A stretch of 64,000 nucleotides of DNA from TMED14 sp963925545 (GTDB lineage Bacteria > Bacteroidota > Bacteroidia > Flavobacteriales > Schleiferiaceae): positions 124,001 through 188,000 of the forward strand of contig CAWUSA010000012.1 in the NCBI GenBank assembly GCA_963925545.1, read 5' to 3'. Under the pieces are notes generated by a model. It saw nothing but the letters and a program-made list of their open reading frames with translations, searched no databases and was not told the DNA's origin. Every line of letters begins with the position of its first letter. Positions within the stretch are counted from its first letter, which is position 1. Of this stretch, positions 24,915 through 34,494 are shown piece after piece. The position numbers and the translations under genes were made by a program.

Positions 24915-26090
24915 TCAGTAGAGGTAGCCTTCAAAAGGGAAGCGCTTGCCGTGGATGGCTCCTGCCATGCGATACAATGACTCTCTTAGGCTGTCAAAGT
25001 TGTCCTTGGTCGTGGCAGAGATGAAGATGGAGTCATCATCCAGCTCGTTGTTCCATCGACTGATGACGTCTTCCAAGATGGGCGTGAAGCCCTCTTCGTT
25101 TGTTTCGCCTTTCCATAAGTCCACTTTATTGAACACCGTCAAGGTGGGCTTGTTGTCCGCATTGATGTCGACCAATACCTTGTTAACGGCTGCCATGTGA
25201 CCTTCATAACTCTCATGCGACACGTCCACCACATGAATAAGCATGTCGGCTTCACGCACCTCATCCAAGGTGGATTTGAAGGACTCAATCAGCTGCGTAG
25301 GCAGCTTGCGAATGAAGCCCACTGTGTCTGTCAGCAAAAATGGCAAATTGCCAATCACGATTTTTCTCACGGTGGTATCCAGGGTGGCAAACAGCTTGTC
25401 TTCTGCGAGCACATCTGTTTTACCCAATGAGTTCATCAAGGTAGATTTGCCAACGTTTGTGTAGCCAATCAAGGCAACGCGAACCAAGGCACCGCGGTTG
25501 CCACGCTGGCTTGCCATCTGCTTGTCGATCTTTGCCAGCTTTTTCTTCAGCAGGGTAATTTTTTGGGTGATGAGTCGTCTGTCCGTCTCAATCTGTGATT
25601 CACCAGGTCCCCGCATGCCAATGCCACCTTTTTGCCGTTCCAAGTGGGTCCATAATCGTGTGAGTCGAGGCAAGAGGTACTGGCATTGCGCCAGTTCAAC
25701 CTGTGTGCGGGCATAAGAGGTCCGTGCGCGAGCTGCAAAGATGTCCAAGATGAGGTTTGTCCGATCCAAGATTTTGATGTCCAACACCTTTTCAATGTTC
25801 TTCATCTGCGATGGCGTTAGCTCATCGTCAAAGATGGCCAGGTCAATTTCATGCTCATCAATGAAAGTTTTGATTTCCTGGATCTTTCCACTTCCAAGGA
25901 AAGTGGAACTGTCAGGTCGTTCAAGCTTCTGCGTGAAGACGCCTTGCGTTTCTGCCCCCGCGGTGTAAGCCAGAAATTCCAGTTCCTCCAAGTACTCTTT
26001 TGATTCGGCTTCATCTTGCTTCTGGGTGATAACCCCGATCAATATGCAGGTTTCCTGCTTGACATCCCAAGTGGTAATTTTTTCTATCAT
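24915..26090 (-). CDS. hflX: GTPase HflX
   Basis: This 391-residue protein has the HflX N-terminal domain with GSGKIQEI and DDELTPSQ, then the signature GGIGMRGPGESQIETDRR linker helix, a G domain with GYTNVGKSTLMN, DTVGFIRKLP and FNKVD, and a short C-terminal tail. HflX splits stalled 70S ribosomes during stress. Its start lies six bases after the stop of a four-helix membrane protein gene, so the two form an operon. Confidence 0.96.
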   Translation of the reverse strand: MIEKITTWDVKQETCILIGVITQKQDEAESKEYLEELEFLAYTAGAETQGVFTQKLERPDSSTFLGSGKIQEIKTFIDEHEIDLAIFDDELTPSQMKNIEKVLDIKILDRTNLILDIFAARARTSYARTQVELAQCQYLLPRLTRLWTHLERQKGGIGMRGPGESQIETDRRLITQKITLLKKKLAKIDKQMASQRGNRGALVRVALIGYTNVGKSTLMNSLGKTDVLAEDKLFATLDTTVRKIVIGNLPFLLTDTVGFIRKLPTQLIESFKSTLDEVREADMLIHVVDVSHESYEGHMAAVNKVLVDINADNKPTLTVFNKVDLWKGETNEEGFTPILEDVISRWNNELDDDSIFISATTKDNFDSLRESLYRMAGAIHGKRFPFEGYLY

Positions 26091-26096
26091 CTGCGT

Positions 26097-26531
26097 TTAG
26101 AACAACTTGTCCCATGGTGTAACAGCCAACATTAAAGCAAGCCCAAGGCCCATGTAGCGGATCAATGCTTTGCGTTTGTTGTTGTCGCCTTCTGCGCGCT
26201 TGAACTTCAGGCGGCCTAATGTGAATAGTAGAACGGATAGAATCATGGTACTTGGGTGCTCGATGACAAGGCGGCGAAGATCAGCATCCTTCATGATGTC
26301 AGACATGCTGTTGGCAGCCGTTGCGTCGCCATAGGTTTTCACCAAAAGAATCAGACCAAACAATAATTGCAGATGGGCAAGGATCATGGTGATCAAACTG
26401 AGCTTGTTTTCAGCGGCGCCAATGCTTTGGTTATTCATGCGAGCATAAATGGCATAAGCAACCGTCGAAATGGCGGTCAGCAATAAGAGGTATGCGATGT
26501 AGTGGTGGCTGTGGGTGATTCCTGTAAACAC
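26097..26531 (-). CDS. Four-helix membrane protein
   Basis: A 144-residue protein with four membrane helices (about 10-28, 43-63, 92-107, 124-138) and conserved polar residues inside them: His8-His10 near the start, HLQLLFGLILL in helix 2 and EHPSTMILSVLLFTLGRLKFKR before helix 4. Homologues of this length in Flavobacteriia are usually annotated as cytochrome b-like, but haem ligation cannot be confirmed here. It is the first gene of a pair with hflX and has a perfect -7 box 19 bases upstream. Confidence 0.7.
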   Translation of the reverse strand: MFTGITHSHHYIAYLLLLTAISTVAYAIYARMNNQSIGAAENKLSLITMILAHLQLLFGLILLVKTYGDATAANSMSDIMKDADLRRLVIEHPSTMILSVLLFTLGRLKFKRAEGDNNKRKALIRYMGLGLALMLAVTPWDKLF

Positions 26532-26550
26532 AATGGATAGATTTAGATGA

Positions 26551-26558
26551 CAAAGGTA
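26551..26558 (-). promoter_or_regulatory. -7 promoter box for four-helix protein/hflX
   Basis: On the minus strand TACCTTTG matches TAnnTTTG, 19 bases before the ATG at 26531. It lies in the divergent region shared with maeB. Confidence 0.5.
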
Positions 26559-26629
26559 AAACGTATGTAAGATAGGGCCCTAAAAAACTTAACCGACCTT
26601 TGCGTCAGCATAAATGCAAGTATTGATCC

Positions 26630-28912
26630 ATGAGCAAGCGACAATCACCGATTAGAAAACGGGACATTCGAGACTACCACGAAGGCAAGCGCCCGGGTAA
26701 AATAGAGGTCCTTCCGACCAAGCCATCCAACTCACAGCGCGACTTAAGTATTGCCTATTCGCCTGGTGTAGCAGAGCCCTGCCTTGACATCGCTGCCAAC
26801 CCTGCAGATGCTTACCGCTACACAGCAAAGGGCAATTTGGTGGCAGTGATATCCAATGGCACCGCAGTTTTAGGGCTGGGTGACATAGGCCCGCTGGCCT
26901 CGAAGCCTGTGATGGAAGGCAAAGCTGTATTGTTTAAAATATTTGCTGACATCGATGTCTTTGACCTGGAGTTGGATACAACCGACCCTGACAAGTTCAT
27001 CGAAACCGTTAAAATCTTGTCACCCACCTTTGGCGGCATCAACTTGGAGGATATTTCAGCCCCAGCCTGCTTTGAAATTGAGCAGCGCCTGCGTGATGAA
27101 TTGGACATCCCGGTCATGCATGATGATCAACATGGCACCGCCATCATCACGGCAGCAGCTATGCTCAATGCCATTGAGATTCAAGGCAAGACCATTGATC
27201 AAGTGAAGGTGGTATTCAATGGAGCGGGTGCTTCAGCCATTTCCTGTGCGTCATTGTATGTGTCCTTAGGCGTAAAACCTGACAACCTGATCATGTGTGA
27301 CTCCAAGGGGGTTATTCAAAAGGGCAGGGAAGGGCTCACCATTGAAAAAAAGCAGTTTGCCCGTGACACCAATCACTCAACCCTTGAGGAAGCGATTGTT
27401 GACGCTGACATTTTTGTGGGCCTATCTAGTGGCGATTTACTGAGTGGAGATATGGTCAAATCCATGGCCCCCAAGCCGATTGTCTTCGCCCTAGCTAATC
27501 CCGACCCAGAAATCCGGTACGACATTGCCATCGCGACAAGGGATGACTTGATCATGGCCACCGGCCGGTCAGACCACCCCAACCAAGTGAACAATGTGCT
27601 GGGATTTCCTTTTATTTTCCGTGGCGCACTGGACGTGAGAGCCACAACCATTAATGAGGCAATGAAGTTAGCTGCTGTCCACGCCATTGCGGACCTGGCA
27701 AAGGAACCTGTGCCTGAGATTGTGAATTTGGCCTATGGCAGCCGCAACATGGCTTTTGGGCAAGAGTACATCATCCCTAAGCCCTTTGATCCCCGGTTGA
27801 TTTCCACTGTGGCCCCGGCAGTTGCAAAGGCAGCTATGGACTCTGGCGTGGCGCAGTCCGACATCTCTGATTGGGCTGCTTACGAGGAAAGTTTAAAGCA
27901 GCGATTGGGACAGGATGACCGATTCATTCGCTTGATCATGCAAAAAGCCAAAACCAACCCACAGCGGGTGGTCTTCAATGAGGCAGAGAACTACAAGGTG
28001 CTCAAAGCTGCGCAGATTGTGCAAGATGAAGGCATTGGTGTCCCAATTCTGCTTGGCGAGGCAGACAAGATCAAGGCCATTGACAAAGAGTACGGACTTG
28101 GCCTAGAGGATGTCACCATCATCGACCCCAGCTCCTTTAATGCCCCCAAAATTGTTGCCTACTCAGATACCTATTACCAGGACAGACAGCGCCATGGCAT
28201 TGGATTGGACGAGGCGCGTCGCTTGATGCGTAACCGAAATTTTTATGGCCCCATGATGGTCAAGATGGGTGATGCAGATGCCTATGTGACCGGATCCATG
28301 GTGAAGTACACCCGGGCCGTGAAGCCCGTACTGGAGATACTGGGTCCCAAGGCGCGCGGTCGCGCCGTAGCCGGCGTCTATGTCATGCTCACCAAGAAAG
28401 GCCCTAAATTCTTTGCGGATACTGCCATCAATCAGGACCCAACGGCTGAACGCGTTGCTGAGATTGCTGTGCAGGCAGCGGAATTGGTCAAGCGCATGAA
28501 CATTGAGCCAAGCATTGCTTTGTTGAGTTATTCCAACTTTGGATCTTCTGATGGCAAGACGCCAAAGAAGATGCGAGATGCCCTTCGCATCTTGCATGAG
28601 AACCACCCTGATTTGACAGTGGATGGTGAGATGCAGGCCAATTTTGCAGTTGATAAGCATCAATTGAAAGAGCAGTTTCCCTTCTCAGATTTGGTTGGCA
28701 GCCCTCCCAATATTTTCATCTTCCCTGGTCTGTCATCCGCTAACATTGGCTACAAGTTGCTGCAGTCCATGGCGGGCATGGAGGCCGTTGGCCCCTTGTT
28801 GATTGGCTTAGATTACCCGGCACATGTTTTGCAGTTGGGTGCAGATGTAAGAGAAATTGTGAACACAACTGCCATGGCTGTTGTGGACGCACAATCCAGA
28901 GAGACCACATGA
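26630..28912 (+). CDS. maeB: NADP-dependent malic enzyme with phosphotransacetylase-like C-terminal domain
   Basis: This 760-residue protein fuses a malic enzyme (about 1-430) to a phosphate acetyltransferase-like domain (about 430-760). The malic part has YSPGVAEPCLDIA, the metal-site region with DDQHGTAI, and the second Rossmann motif VVFNGAGASAISC. The PTA part has VFNEAENYKVLKAA, DPTAERVAEIA and SNFGSSDG. MaeB decarboxylates malate to pyruvate with NADPH production; the PTA part of known MaeB senses acetyl-CoA and regulates activity. The GACCTTTG sequence before the start is a weak -7 box. It overlaps the next gene by four bases. Confidence 0.96.
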   Translation: MSKRQSPIRKRDIRDYHEGKRPGKIEVLPTKPSNSQRDLSIAYSPGVAEPCLDIAANPADAYRYTAKGNLVAVISNGTAVLGLGDIGPLASKPVMEGKAVLFKIFADIDVFDLELDTTDPDKFIETVKILSPTFGGINLEDISAPACFEIEQRLRDELDIPVMHDDQHGTAIITAAAMLNAIEIQGKTIDQVKVVFNGAGASAISCASLYVSLGVKPDNLIMCDSKGVIQKGREGLTIEKKQFARDTNHSTLEEAIVDADIFVGLSSGDLLSGDMVKSMAPKPIVFALANPDPEIRYDIAIATRDDLIMATGRSDHPNQVNNVLGFPFIFRGALDVRATTINEAMKLAAVHAIADLAKEPVPEIVNLAYGSRNMAFGQEYIIPKPFDPRLISTVAPAVAKAAMDSGVAQSDISDWAAYEESLKQRLGQDDRFIRLIMQKAKTNPQRVVFNEAENYKVLKAAQIVQDEGIGVPILLGEADKIKAIDKEYGLGLEDVTIIDPSSFNAPKIVAYSDTYYQDRQRHGIGLDEARRLMRNRNFYGPMMVKMGDADAYVTGSMVKYTRAVKPVLEILGPKARGRAVAGVYVMLTKKGPKFFADTAINQDPTAERVAEIAVQAAELVKRMNIEPSIALLSYSNFGSSDGKTPKKMRDALRILHENHPDLTVDGEMQANFAVDKHQLKEQFPFSDLVGSPPNIFIFPGLSSANIGYKLLQSMAGMEAVGPLLIGLDYPAHVLQLGADVREIVNTTAMAVVDAQSRETT

Positions 28913-29469
28913 AGCAGCCATTGATTATTGCCACCTTGTTTGCCCTGATGTCCATGACGTCACAGGCTCAATGGCTAAAGGATGTTGAGCAGGACCATGC
29001 CGTGGGCTACGGTTATGCCGTTGGCATTCCTTATAATATATCAGGGAGCTCCTTTGCTTCTCAGGAATTGGCCTACCACGGCAGGTACTACCTACCGGTT
29101 AGTGAGGATTTTTCATGGGGCATTGGCACACCGGTATCAGTTGGCACACCTGGACCAGCAGGCCTGAGCCTATCCTACGCATTGGCTCTTGAGTTCGATG
29201 CGGGCATGGGAGCTACAATGGAATCAAAGAAGTCGTTTGGTGTTTTTGGTTCTGTCGGTTTTGGATCCTTTGACATGCTGTATCTCACCGATGATGGCAT
29301 CAGTATCCGATTGGATCGATCCACGTATTATGGCCCCTATTTAGGCACAGGTGTCCGCCTGTATTACAGGGGTCAGCCTGTGGGATTGAGTCTCAATACT
29401 TGGCGCAACATGAATACGGTCCTTGGTAAAGTCCAAGTGATTTCCCTGCGCCTTTTGTACGGTTTGTAA
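28909..29469 (+). CDS. Secreted outer-membrane beta-barrel-like protein
   Basis: A 186-residue protein with a signal peptide ending SQAQ and repeated amphipathic strands separated by short turns (AVGYGYAVGIPYNI, ELAYHGRYYLPV, AGLSLSYALALEFDAG, FGVFGSVGFGSFDML, YYGPYLGTGVRLYY), finishing in an aromatic-hydrophobic strand (ISLRLLYGL). This is typical of a small outer-membrane beta-barrel. Its ATG overlaps the maeB stop by four bases, an odd coupling of a cytosolic enzyme to an envelope protein. Function unknown. Confidence 0.65.
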   Translation: MKQPLIIATLFALMSMTSQAQWLKDVEQDHAVGYGYAVGIPYNISGSSFASQELAYHGRYYLPVSEDFSWGIGTPVSVGTPGPAGLSLSYALALEFDAGMGATMESKKSFGVFGSVGFGSFDMLYLTDDGISIRLDRSTYYGPYLGTGVRLYYRGQPVGLSLNTWRNMNTVLGKVQVISLRLLYGL

Positions 29470-29475
29470 GCTGCC

Positions 29476-29931
29476 TTAGCTGATCATGCCTTTGAGCATG
29501 GCGGCAATTTGCTTATTGTCTGCCTTCCCTGAAAGCGCTTTGCTAGCGGCACCCATCACGCGGCCAAAGTCTTGAGGGCCTGCAGGCTGAATCTGGTCGA
29601 CAATGATTTGAAGGGCTGCTTTGAGTGTATCCCCTTCCATCATTTCAGGTAAGTAGGTCATGATGACTGCCAGTTGAGCCTCTTCAGGCTCTGCTAAATC
29701 TAGCCTGCCTTGCTCCCGGAATATCTCAGCGGCTTCCGTGCGTTGCTTTTTCAAACGCTGAAGCACCGCAAGTTCTTTTTTCTCGTCCAACCCGCCTCCG
29801 GAGCTTGAGGTTTTCTCCATGGTCAGTGCCGTCTTGATGGCGCGAATGGTGTCTCTGCCCAAGGTGTCTTTTGCACGCATGGCAGTTTTCAAATCATTGG
29901 AGAGGCGAGTTTCTAGGCTTTCAGTCGACAT
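29476..29931 (-). CDS. yqeY: GatB/YqeY domain protein
   Basis: From the ATG at 29931 (MSTESLETRLSNDLK) this is a 151-residue YqeY-type protein, matching the tail domain of the amidotransferase subunit GatB. The hallmark stretches are LKTAMRAKDTLGRDTIRAIK, KKQRTEAAEIFREQGRLDLAE and the C-terminal DFGRVMGAASKALSGKADN. The longer in-frame extension upstream lies inside ftsZ and is discarded. Its start codon sits in the last codons of ftsZ (11-base overlap), so it closes the dcw operon. The role of free-standing YqeY is unclear; a tRNA-linked function is inferred from GatB. Confidence 0.9.
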   Translation of the reverse strand: MSTESLETRLSNDLKTAMRAKDTLGRDTIRAIKTALTMEKTSSSGGGLDEKKELAVLQRLKKQRTEAAEIFREQGRLDLAEPEEAQLAVIMTYLPEMMEGDTLKAALQIIVDQIQPAGPQDFGRVMGAASKALSGKADNKQIAAMLKGMIS

Positions 29932-32260
29932 TGTCGTGCAGGAATGAGTTATGGGAACGGAATTCGATGTCATCACCGTCTGAGCTCAAGCCGACGTTGC
30001 CAGTGGCATTGCGCTGTGAGTAGGTGGTGTGGGTGTTCACGGACAGGCCTTGTCGTTCAAAGGCTGGCTCGTCGTCATCACCTAAGGCCATGCGCTCACT
30101 GTTCTTGTGAAACTTGTGCGTGAAATTGGCGAGGTAGGCCTTGCGCTGCTTTTGCATCTCTTGAATGGACGTGCTATGTGGCGCATCAACATCCAAGGCA
30201 GATGACGAGGAAGGGCGCTCAGCCATAACCGTCAAGGTCAATGCCTCCTCCTTGCCATGGATGGTTTGCTCGATTTCGCTGACAGCTACTTGCTCATTGA
30301 CCAAAGCTTCTTCCGGTTCAGCCTCAAGGGCTTCCTCTACAGCTTCAATTGGCACATCAGCGGCATCAATCATTGACTGGACAGGCTCTTCAGCTTCAGT
30401 CATCGCGATTTCTTCCACCGTGGACTCCTGTGGCGCATCCATAGGGATGTCCATCAGGTGTTGTTCCATGATCTTGAGGTCTTCCAGGTTGAAGGTGGGC
30501 TTTTCAGCATCGATCGCCTGCTCGCTGATGTCATCCACTTTGGATGTCACATGATCGATCATGTCTTCAAGATCCCACTGTGAACTTGACGCATCATCCA
30601 TTTCCGCTGCTTCACTTGACGCATCAATCTCATCAGTTGAATCAATGGTTAAATCGTCACTTGTCAGCAAATCGTCACTAGTTGTCACCTCCTCGTTGGT
30701 GATAGAGTCTATGTCCTCGCTTGCTGGCTCTGCATCAAAGGAGAGCAGGTCTTCATCAAGGTCGATTGATAAAAGGGGCGCCTCCAAGTCATCCATTGCT
30801 ATGTCAGTATGCAGGTCGATGGCTAGCGTTGACGCCTCACTTGCTGCAAGGTCGCCATCGTCCATGGAGATTTCAGATAACACAAACCCCCTGTCATCCT
30901 CCATCGAGATATCGATTGATGGGCTGTCCACGTGAGCTATTTCACTTGCTGTGATGTCGTTTGCCTCCCCCGGTATTGCATGGGTGACTTCAGGTGAGCT
31001 GGTGGCGACGGGCTCCTCATCCAAGCTGTGGACGACTTGGCTGTCGATGTTGCCTTTCATGGCATCAATGGGCTTTTCGCTGGCATCCAATTGCTGTTGA
31101 AACAGGGCTTTCCCGGCTTCCTTAGGGCTGTCGGGCAAGGGCTGATCTGAGACAGAAAACAAGTCAAACTGCGTCGAGGCAGTTTCATCTTCTGGCGCTT
31201 TAACCTCCGTCACTTCAGGGACTTTGAGCTCGTCCAAATGCCGGACAATGCGCTCTGGCTCAGCAGGTCGGATATCTCCGACGGGGTTGTTGGCGCTGAA
31301 TCCGGTGGCAATGATGGTGACTTGAACGCCATCATCGAGGCTGATGTCTTCACCCATTCCCATGATGATGTCCACTTGATTGCCAGCTTGGCTTTGGATG
31401 TAATCATTGATTTCTCCAATTTCATCAAAGGTGATCTCATGCTCATTGGGCCCGGAAACAATCAGAAGCAAGACATGATTTGCGCCTTGAATGTGGTTGT
31501 CATTGAGTAGGGGTGAGTCCAGGGCTTCTTGCACAGCTTGCTGCGCCCGGTTTTCGCCTCTAGCTACTGCAGATCCCATGATGGCAGTGCCTGAATCCTC
31601 CAACACCTTGCGGGCGTCATTCAGGTCAATGTTCATGTTGTAGTGGTTGGTGATCACCTCAGCAATGCCTTTTGCTGCAGTGGCCAGCACCTCGTCAGCT
31701 TTGCTGAATCCAGATTTGTAGCCCAGGTTGCCATAAATCTCTCTCAGCTTGTCATTGTTGATGACAATCAATGAGTCCACTTGCTTTTTCAAGGACTCAA
31801 TGCCAGTCTTAGCCTGCTTGAGGCGAAGGTTGCCCTCAAAGCCAAATGGCGCCGTGACAATGCCAACGGTTAAAATGCCCATCTCTTTAGCAGCTTGCGC
31901 GATGATGGGGGCTGCGCCTGTGCCTGTTCCACCGCCCATGCCTGCCGTGATGAAAACCATCTTTGTGTTGCTCTCCAGCATGTGCTGTATGACCTCGTAG
32001 CTTTCCAGTGCAGCGCGTTCACCCACTTCAGGGTTTGCGCCGGCACCAAGGCCTTCCGTTAGGCTTGCGCCCAGTTGAATTTTGTTTTCAACGGGGCTGT
32101 GACTAAGTGCCTGAGCGTCGGTGTTGCAAACGATGAAGTCTACCCCATGAATGCCTTGGCGTTTCATGTGGTTCACTGCATTGCTGCCACCACCGCCCAC
32201 GCCAATCACCTTGATGATGGATGATCGGCTCTTAGGCATATCAAATGTTAAGTCGTCCAT
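29921..32260 (-). CDS. ftsZ: Cell division GTPase FtsZ with very long acidic linker
   Basis: A 779-residue FtsZ. The tubulin-like core (about 15-321) has GVGGGGSNAV, the GTP loop GGGTGTG (109-115), and the T7 segment with NNDKLREIY and DLNDARKVL. Beyond residue 322 follows about 440 residues of acidic, Ser/Thr/Asp/Glu-rich, low-complexity sequence with few hydrophobics, ending in the flavobacterial-type tail NSFLHDNVD. Ordinary FtsZ is about 380-500 residues, so the linker is unusually long. The conserved tail should bind FtsA. It follows ftsA by 30 bases and overlaps yqeY. Confidence 0.96.
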   Translation of the reverse strand: MDDLTFDMPKSRSSIIKVIGVGGGGSNAVNHMKRQGIHGVDFIVCNTDAQALSHSPVENKIQLGASLTEGLGAGANPEVGERAALESYEVIQHMLESNTKMVFITAGMGGGTGTGAAPIIAQAAKEMGILTVGIVTAPFGFEGNLRLKQAKTGIESLKKQVDSLIVINNDKLREIYGNLGYKSGFSKADEVLATAAKGIAEVITNHYNMNIDLNDARKVLEDSGTAIMGSAVARGENRAQQAVQEALDSPLLNDNHIQGANHVLLLIVSGPNEHEITFDEIGEINDYIQSQAGNQVDIIMGMGEDISLDDGVQVTIIATGFSANNPVGDIRPAEPERIVRHLDELKVPEVTEVKAPEDETASTQFDLFSVSDQPLPDSPKEAGKALFQQQLDASEKPIDAMKGNIDSQVVHSLDEEPVATSSPEVTHAIPGEANDITASEIAHVDSPSIDISMEDDRGFVLSEISMDDGDLAASEASTLAIDLHTDIAMDDLEAPLLSIDLDEDLLSFDAEPASEDIDSITNEEVTTSDDLLTSDDLTIDSTDEIDASSEAAEMDDASSSQWDLEDMIDHVTSKVDDISEQAIDAEKPTFNLEDLKIMEQHLMDIPMDAPQESTVEEIAMTEAEEPVQSMIDAADVPIEAVEEALEAEPEEALVNEQVAVSEIEQTIHGKEEALTLTVMAERPSSSSALDVDAPHSTSIQEMQKQRKAYLANFTHKFHKNSERMALGDDDEPAFERQGLSVNTHTTYSQRNATGNVGLSSDGDDIEFRSHNSFLHDNVD

Positions 32261-32290
32261 GTGTGTTCTGCTGTTGGGTTCCGTGGTCGA

Positions 32291-33748
32291 TTAATCTTCT
32301 AAAATGGAATCGGTGAATTTCTCCACCCATTTGTCAAAAAAGCTCCGCTTTTTGACCTTGCGCTTTGCTACAGCATCCAGGGCTGCCTTATCCGTGAGAC
32401 CGGGTTCATCTCCTGTTTCCTTGCTGGATTCTGGGGTGTCTACGGCTTCAGTGGAGGTATCAATGGCCATGGCTTCTTCGGTTGGGTTTTCCTGGCCCAC
32501 TTCAGTAAAATCGCTCAGATCATGAGCGACAGCCATTGCATCCATCGTGAATTCGTCATTGATGACTGCCATGTCGCCGTCACCTCGGCTGTGAATGCCC
32601 TGCATCAACAACCCAACAGCTGTCGAGTAAATGGGAGAGTTCAAGTCCTGCTTAGCTTCCATGCCAGCAAGGTGCTCATTGGGGAAGCCAATGCGCACAT
32701 CCATGCCTGTGAGAAACTCCACCAAATGCTTGATGTGCTTGAGTTGACTTCCGCCACCAGTGATGACGACACCGGCAATCAATTTCTTGCTCGCTTGATC
32801 GTGACCGTACTGTTTGATCTCCGTGTAGACAGCATTGATGATCTCTGTCACCCGGGCATGAATGATGCGGCTCAGGTTCTTCAAGCTGATCTCCTTGGGG
32901 TCTCTCCCGTGAAGGCCAGGAATGGACACGATTTCGTTGTCCTTGTTTTCTCCAGGCCAAGCAGAACCAAATTTGATTTTCAACTGTTCAGCTTGCTTTT
33001 CAATGATGCTGCAACCCTCCTTGATGTCTTGGGTGATGATGTTGCCGCCATGGGGGATGACCGCAGTGTGTCGGATGATGCCATCTTTGAATATGGCCAC
33101 GTCTGTTGTACCGCCGCCGATGTCAATCAAGACCACGCCAGCTTCCTTTTCCTCTTTGCTCAAGACAGCTTCTGCACTGGCTAAAGGTTCCAAGTTGACA
33201 GAGCCTAACTCAAGCCCGGAATTTTTCACACAGCGGGCAATGTTTCGGATGCTTGTCACTTGCCCAACAACGATATGGAAGGTGGCTTCCAAACGGCCAC
33301 CAAACATGCCAACAGGTTCGTCAACGTCACCCTGACCGTCAACCTTGTACTCCTGAGGGAGCACATGGATGATTTCTTCACCTGGCATCATGACCAGCTT
33401 GTGCACGTTGTCCGTCAGGCGCAAGATGTCCTCATTTTCAATGACCTTCTCAGGTTCTTCTCTGGTGATGTAATCGCTGTGCTGCAAAGAGCGAATATGC
33501 TGACCCGCAATGCCTACGGCCACTGAGCCAATGGTCATGCCAGAAGCGGCTTCTGCGTGTTGAACTGCCTTGGTGATAGAAGCCATCGTCTGAACGATGT
33601 TCACAACCACGCCGCCTTTCACACCAACACTGGGCGCCGTGCCTGTGCCTAGAATGTCCAGTTTGCCATGGGGGGTTTCTTTGCCAATGATGGCAACGAT
33701 TTTGGTGGTTCCGATGTCGAGTCCAACGGCGATTTTAGCGTGCGTCAT
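32291..33748 (-). CDS. ftsA: Cell division protein FtsA
   Basis: This 485-residue actin-like protein has phosphate-1 motif GLDIGTTKIVAIIG (9-22), phosphate-2 VVLIDIGGGTTDVAIF, and the adenosine motif GVVITGGGSQLKH. The long acidic tail (about 400-460) leads to a basic amphipathic end (RKVKKRSFFDKWVEKF), a plausible membrane anchor. FtsA tethers FtsZ to the membrane and recruits later divisome proteins. Four-base overlap with ftsQ upstream; ftsZ follows after 30 bases. Confidence 0.95.
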   Translation of the reverse strand: MTHAKIAVGLDIGTTKIVAIIGKETPHGKLDILGTGTAPSVGVKGGVVVNIVQTMASITKAVQHAEAASGMTIGSVAVGIAGQHIRSLQHSDYITREEPEKVIENEDILRLTDNVHKLVMMPGEEIIHVLPQEYKVDGQGDVDEPVGMFGGRLEATFHIVVGQVTSIRNIARCVKNSGLELGSVNLEPLASAEAVLSKEEKEAGVVLIDIGGGTTDVAIFKDGIIRHTAVIPHGGNIITQDIKEGCSIIEKQAEQLKIKFGSAWPGENKDNEIVSIPGLHGRDPKEISLKNLSRIIHARVTEIINAVYTEIKQYGHDQASKKLIAGVVITGGGSQLKHIKHLVEFLTGMDVRIGFPNEHLAGMEAKQDLNSPIYSTAVGLLMQGIHSRGDGDMAVINDEFTMDAMAVAHDLSDFTEVGQENPTEEAMAIDTSTEAVDTPESSKETGDEPGLTDKAALDAVAKRKVKKRSFFDKWVEKFTDSILED

Positions 33749-34494
33749 GATGAAGGGGATGGATTGAAGGTGTGAATGACTTGGTTACTGTACCGGAGAT
33801 CAACCCGGTTAAGGCTGTCCATTTGGCCCTGCTGAAGCAGGTAAGCGTAAAGCGCTTGTGCCTTGTGTGCCTTGTTGTGAAAATTGTCTGATTGTCCCCA
33901 TTGGATGACATGGCCATGCCATTGCGGCATCACCTGAAGGCTTCCGTCGCTGGCAATGTTGACCTGAGCGAGCCCGCCAGGGAAGGCAGGGTGTGAAGAT
34001 GCTTGGTCAATCAAGGCGATGGCGCTCAGACAGCTTGCGCTGTCAGTGCGTCCAGAAATCAATGGCAAATCCAAGCTGGCATGGGAAGATAGGGGAAATT
34101 TTCGACCATCTTGGTCGACGTAATGTCCGCTGTTTCCCTGCTGTACTCGGGCAAATGCTACGTTCTGTGTCATGTCAATGTGGAGTTCACCTTTCCAGGT
34201 TGAAAATACCGAGACATCCAAGGCCAGCGGGTGGGTCCTGAGTTGATCTTCCAACAATTGAATGTTGATTTCTTTCATTGGCACAGAGTCCCATCGGGGA
34301 CGGAGGTTATCCAATATGGCATTCAGGTCTTCCGTAAGTAGAAGTATTTGATTATCAGGCTGATGAATATTGATTGTCAGGCCGGTGCAGAGGCCATTTT
34401 CCCGCTGGTCCATGCTGAACCCTACACTCAGCCAGGTGACAGCCCCCACAGCGAGCCAGGTGAAAACAATGCTGATGATCTTGAACCACTTCAT
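33745..34494 (-). CDS. ftsQ: Cell division protein FtsQ/DivIB
   Basis: A 249-residue bitopic protein: a membrane helix at about residues 6-25 (IISIVFTWLAVGAVTWLSVG), then a periplasmic part with a POTRA-like region (INIHQPDNQILLLTEDLNAIL, LEDQLRTHPLALDVSVF) and a beta domain (GHYVDQDGRKFPLS). FtsQ sequence is weakly conserved; the position between murC and ftsA and the topology make the call secure. It overlaps both neighbours by four bases. Confidence 0.88.
   Translation of the reverse strand: MKWFKIISIVFTWLAVGAVTWLSVGFSMDQRENGLCTGLTINIHQPDNQILLLTEDLNAILDNLRPRWDSVPMKEINIQLLEDQLRTHPLALDVSVFSTWKGELHIDMTQNVAFARVQQGNSGHYVDQDGRKFPLSSHASLDLPLISGRTDSASCLSAIALIDQASSHPAFPGGLAQVNIASDGSLQVMPQWHGHVIQWGQSDNFHNKAHKAQALYAYLLQQGQMDSLNRVDLRYSNQVIHTFNPSPSS

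Noticed and set aside
29932..29976. Longer yqeY start
   Set aside because: The extension lies inside ftsZ, and the YqeY domain begins at the ATG at 29931.
30165..30935. Long open frames antisense to ftsZ
   Set aside because: They mirror the Asp/Ser/Glu-rich linker as Ser/Ala-rich translation; composition explains them and no domain is visible.
32522..33184. 220-codon open frame antisense to ftsA
   Set aside because: It is a frame shadow of a firmly identified FtsA and lacks any family similarity.
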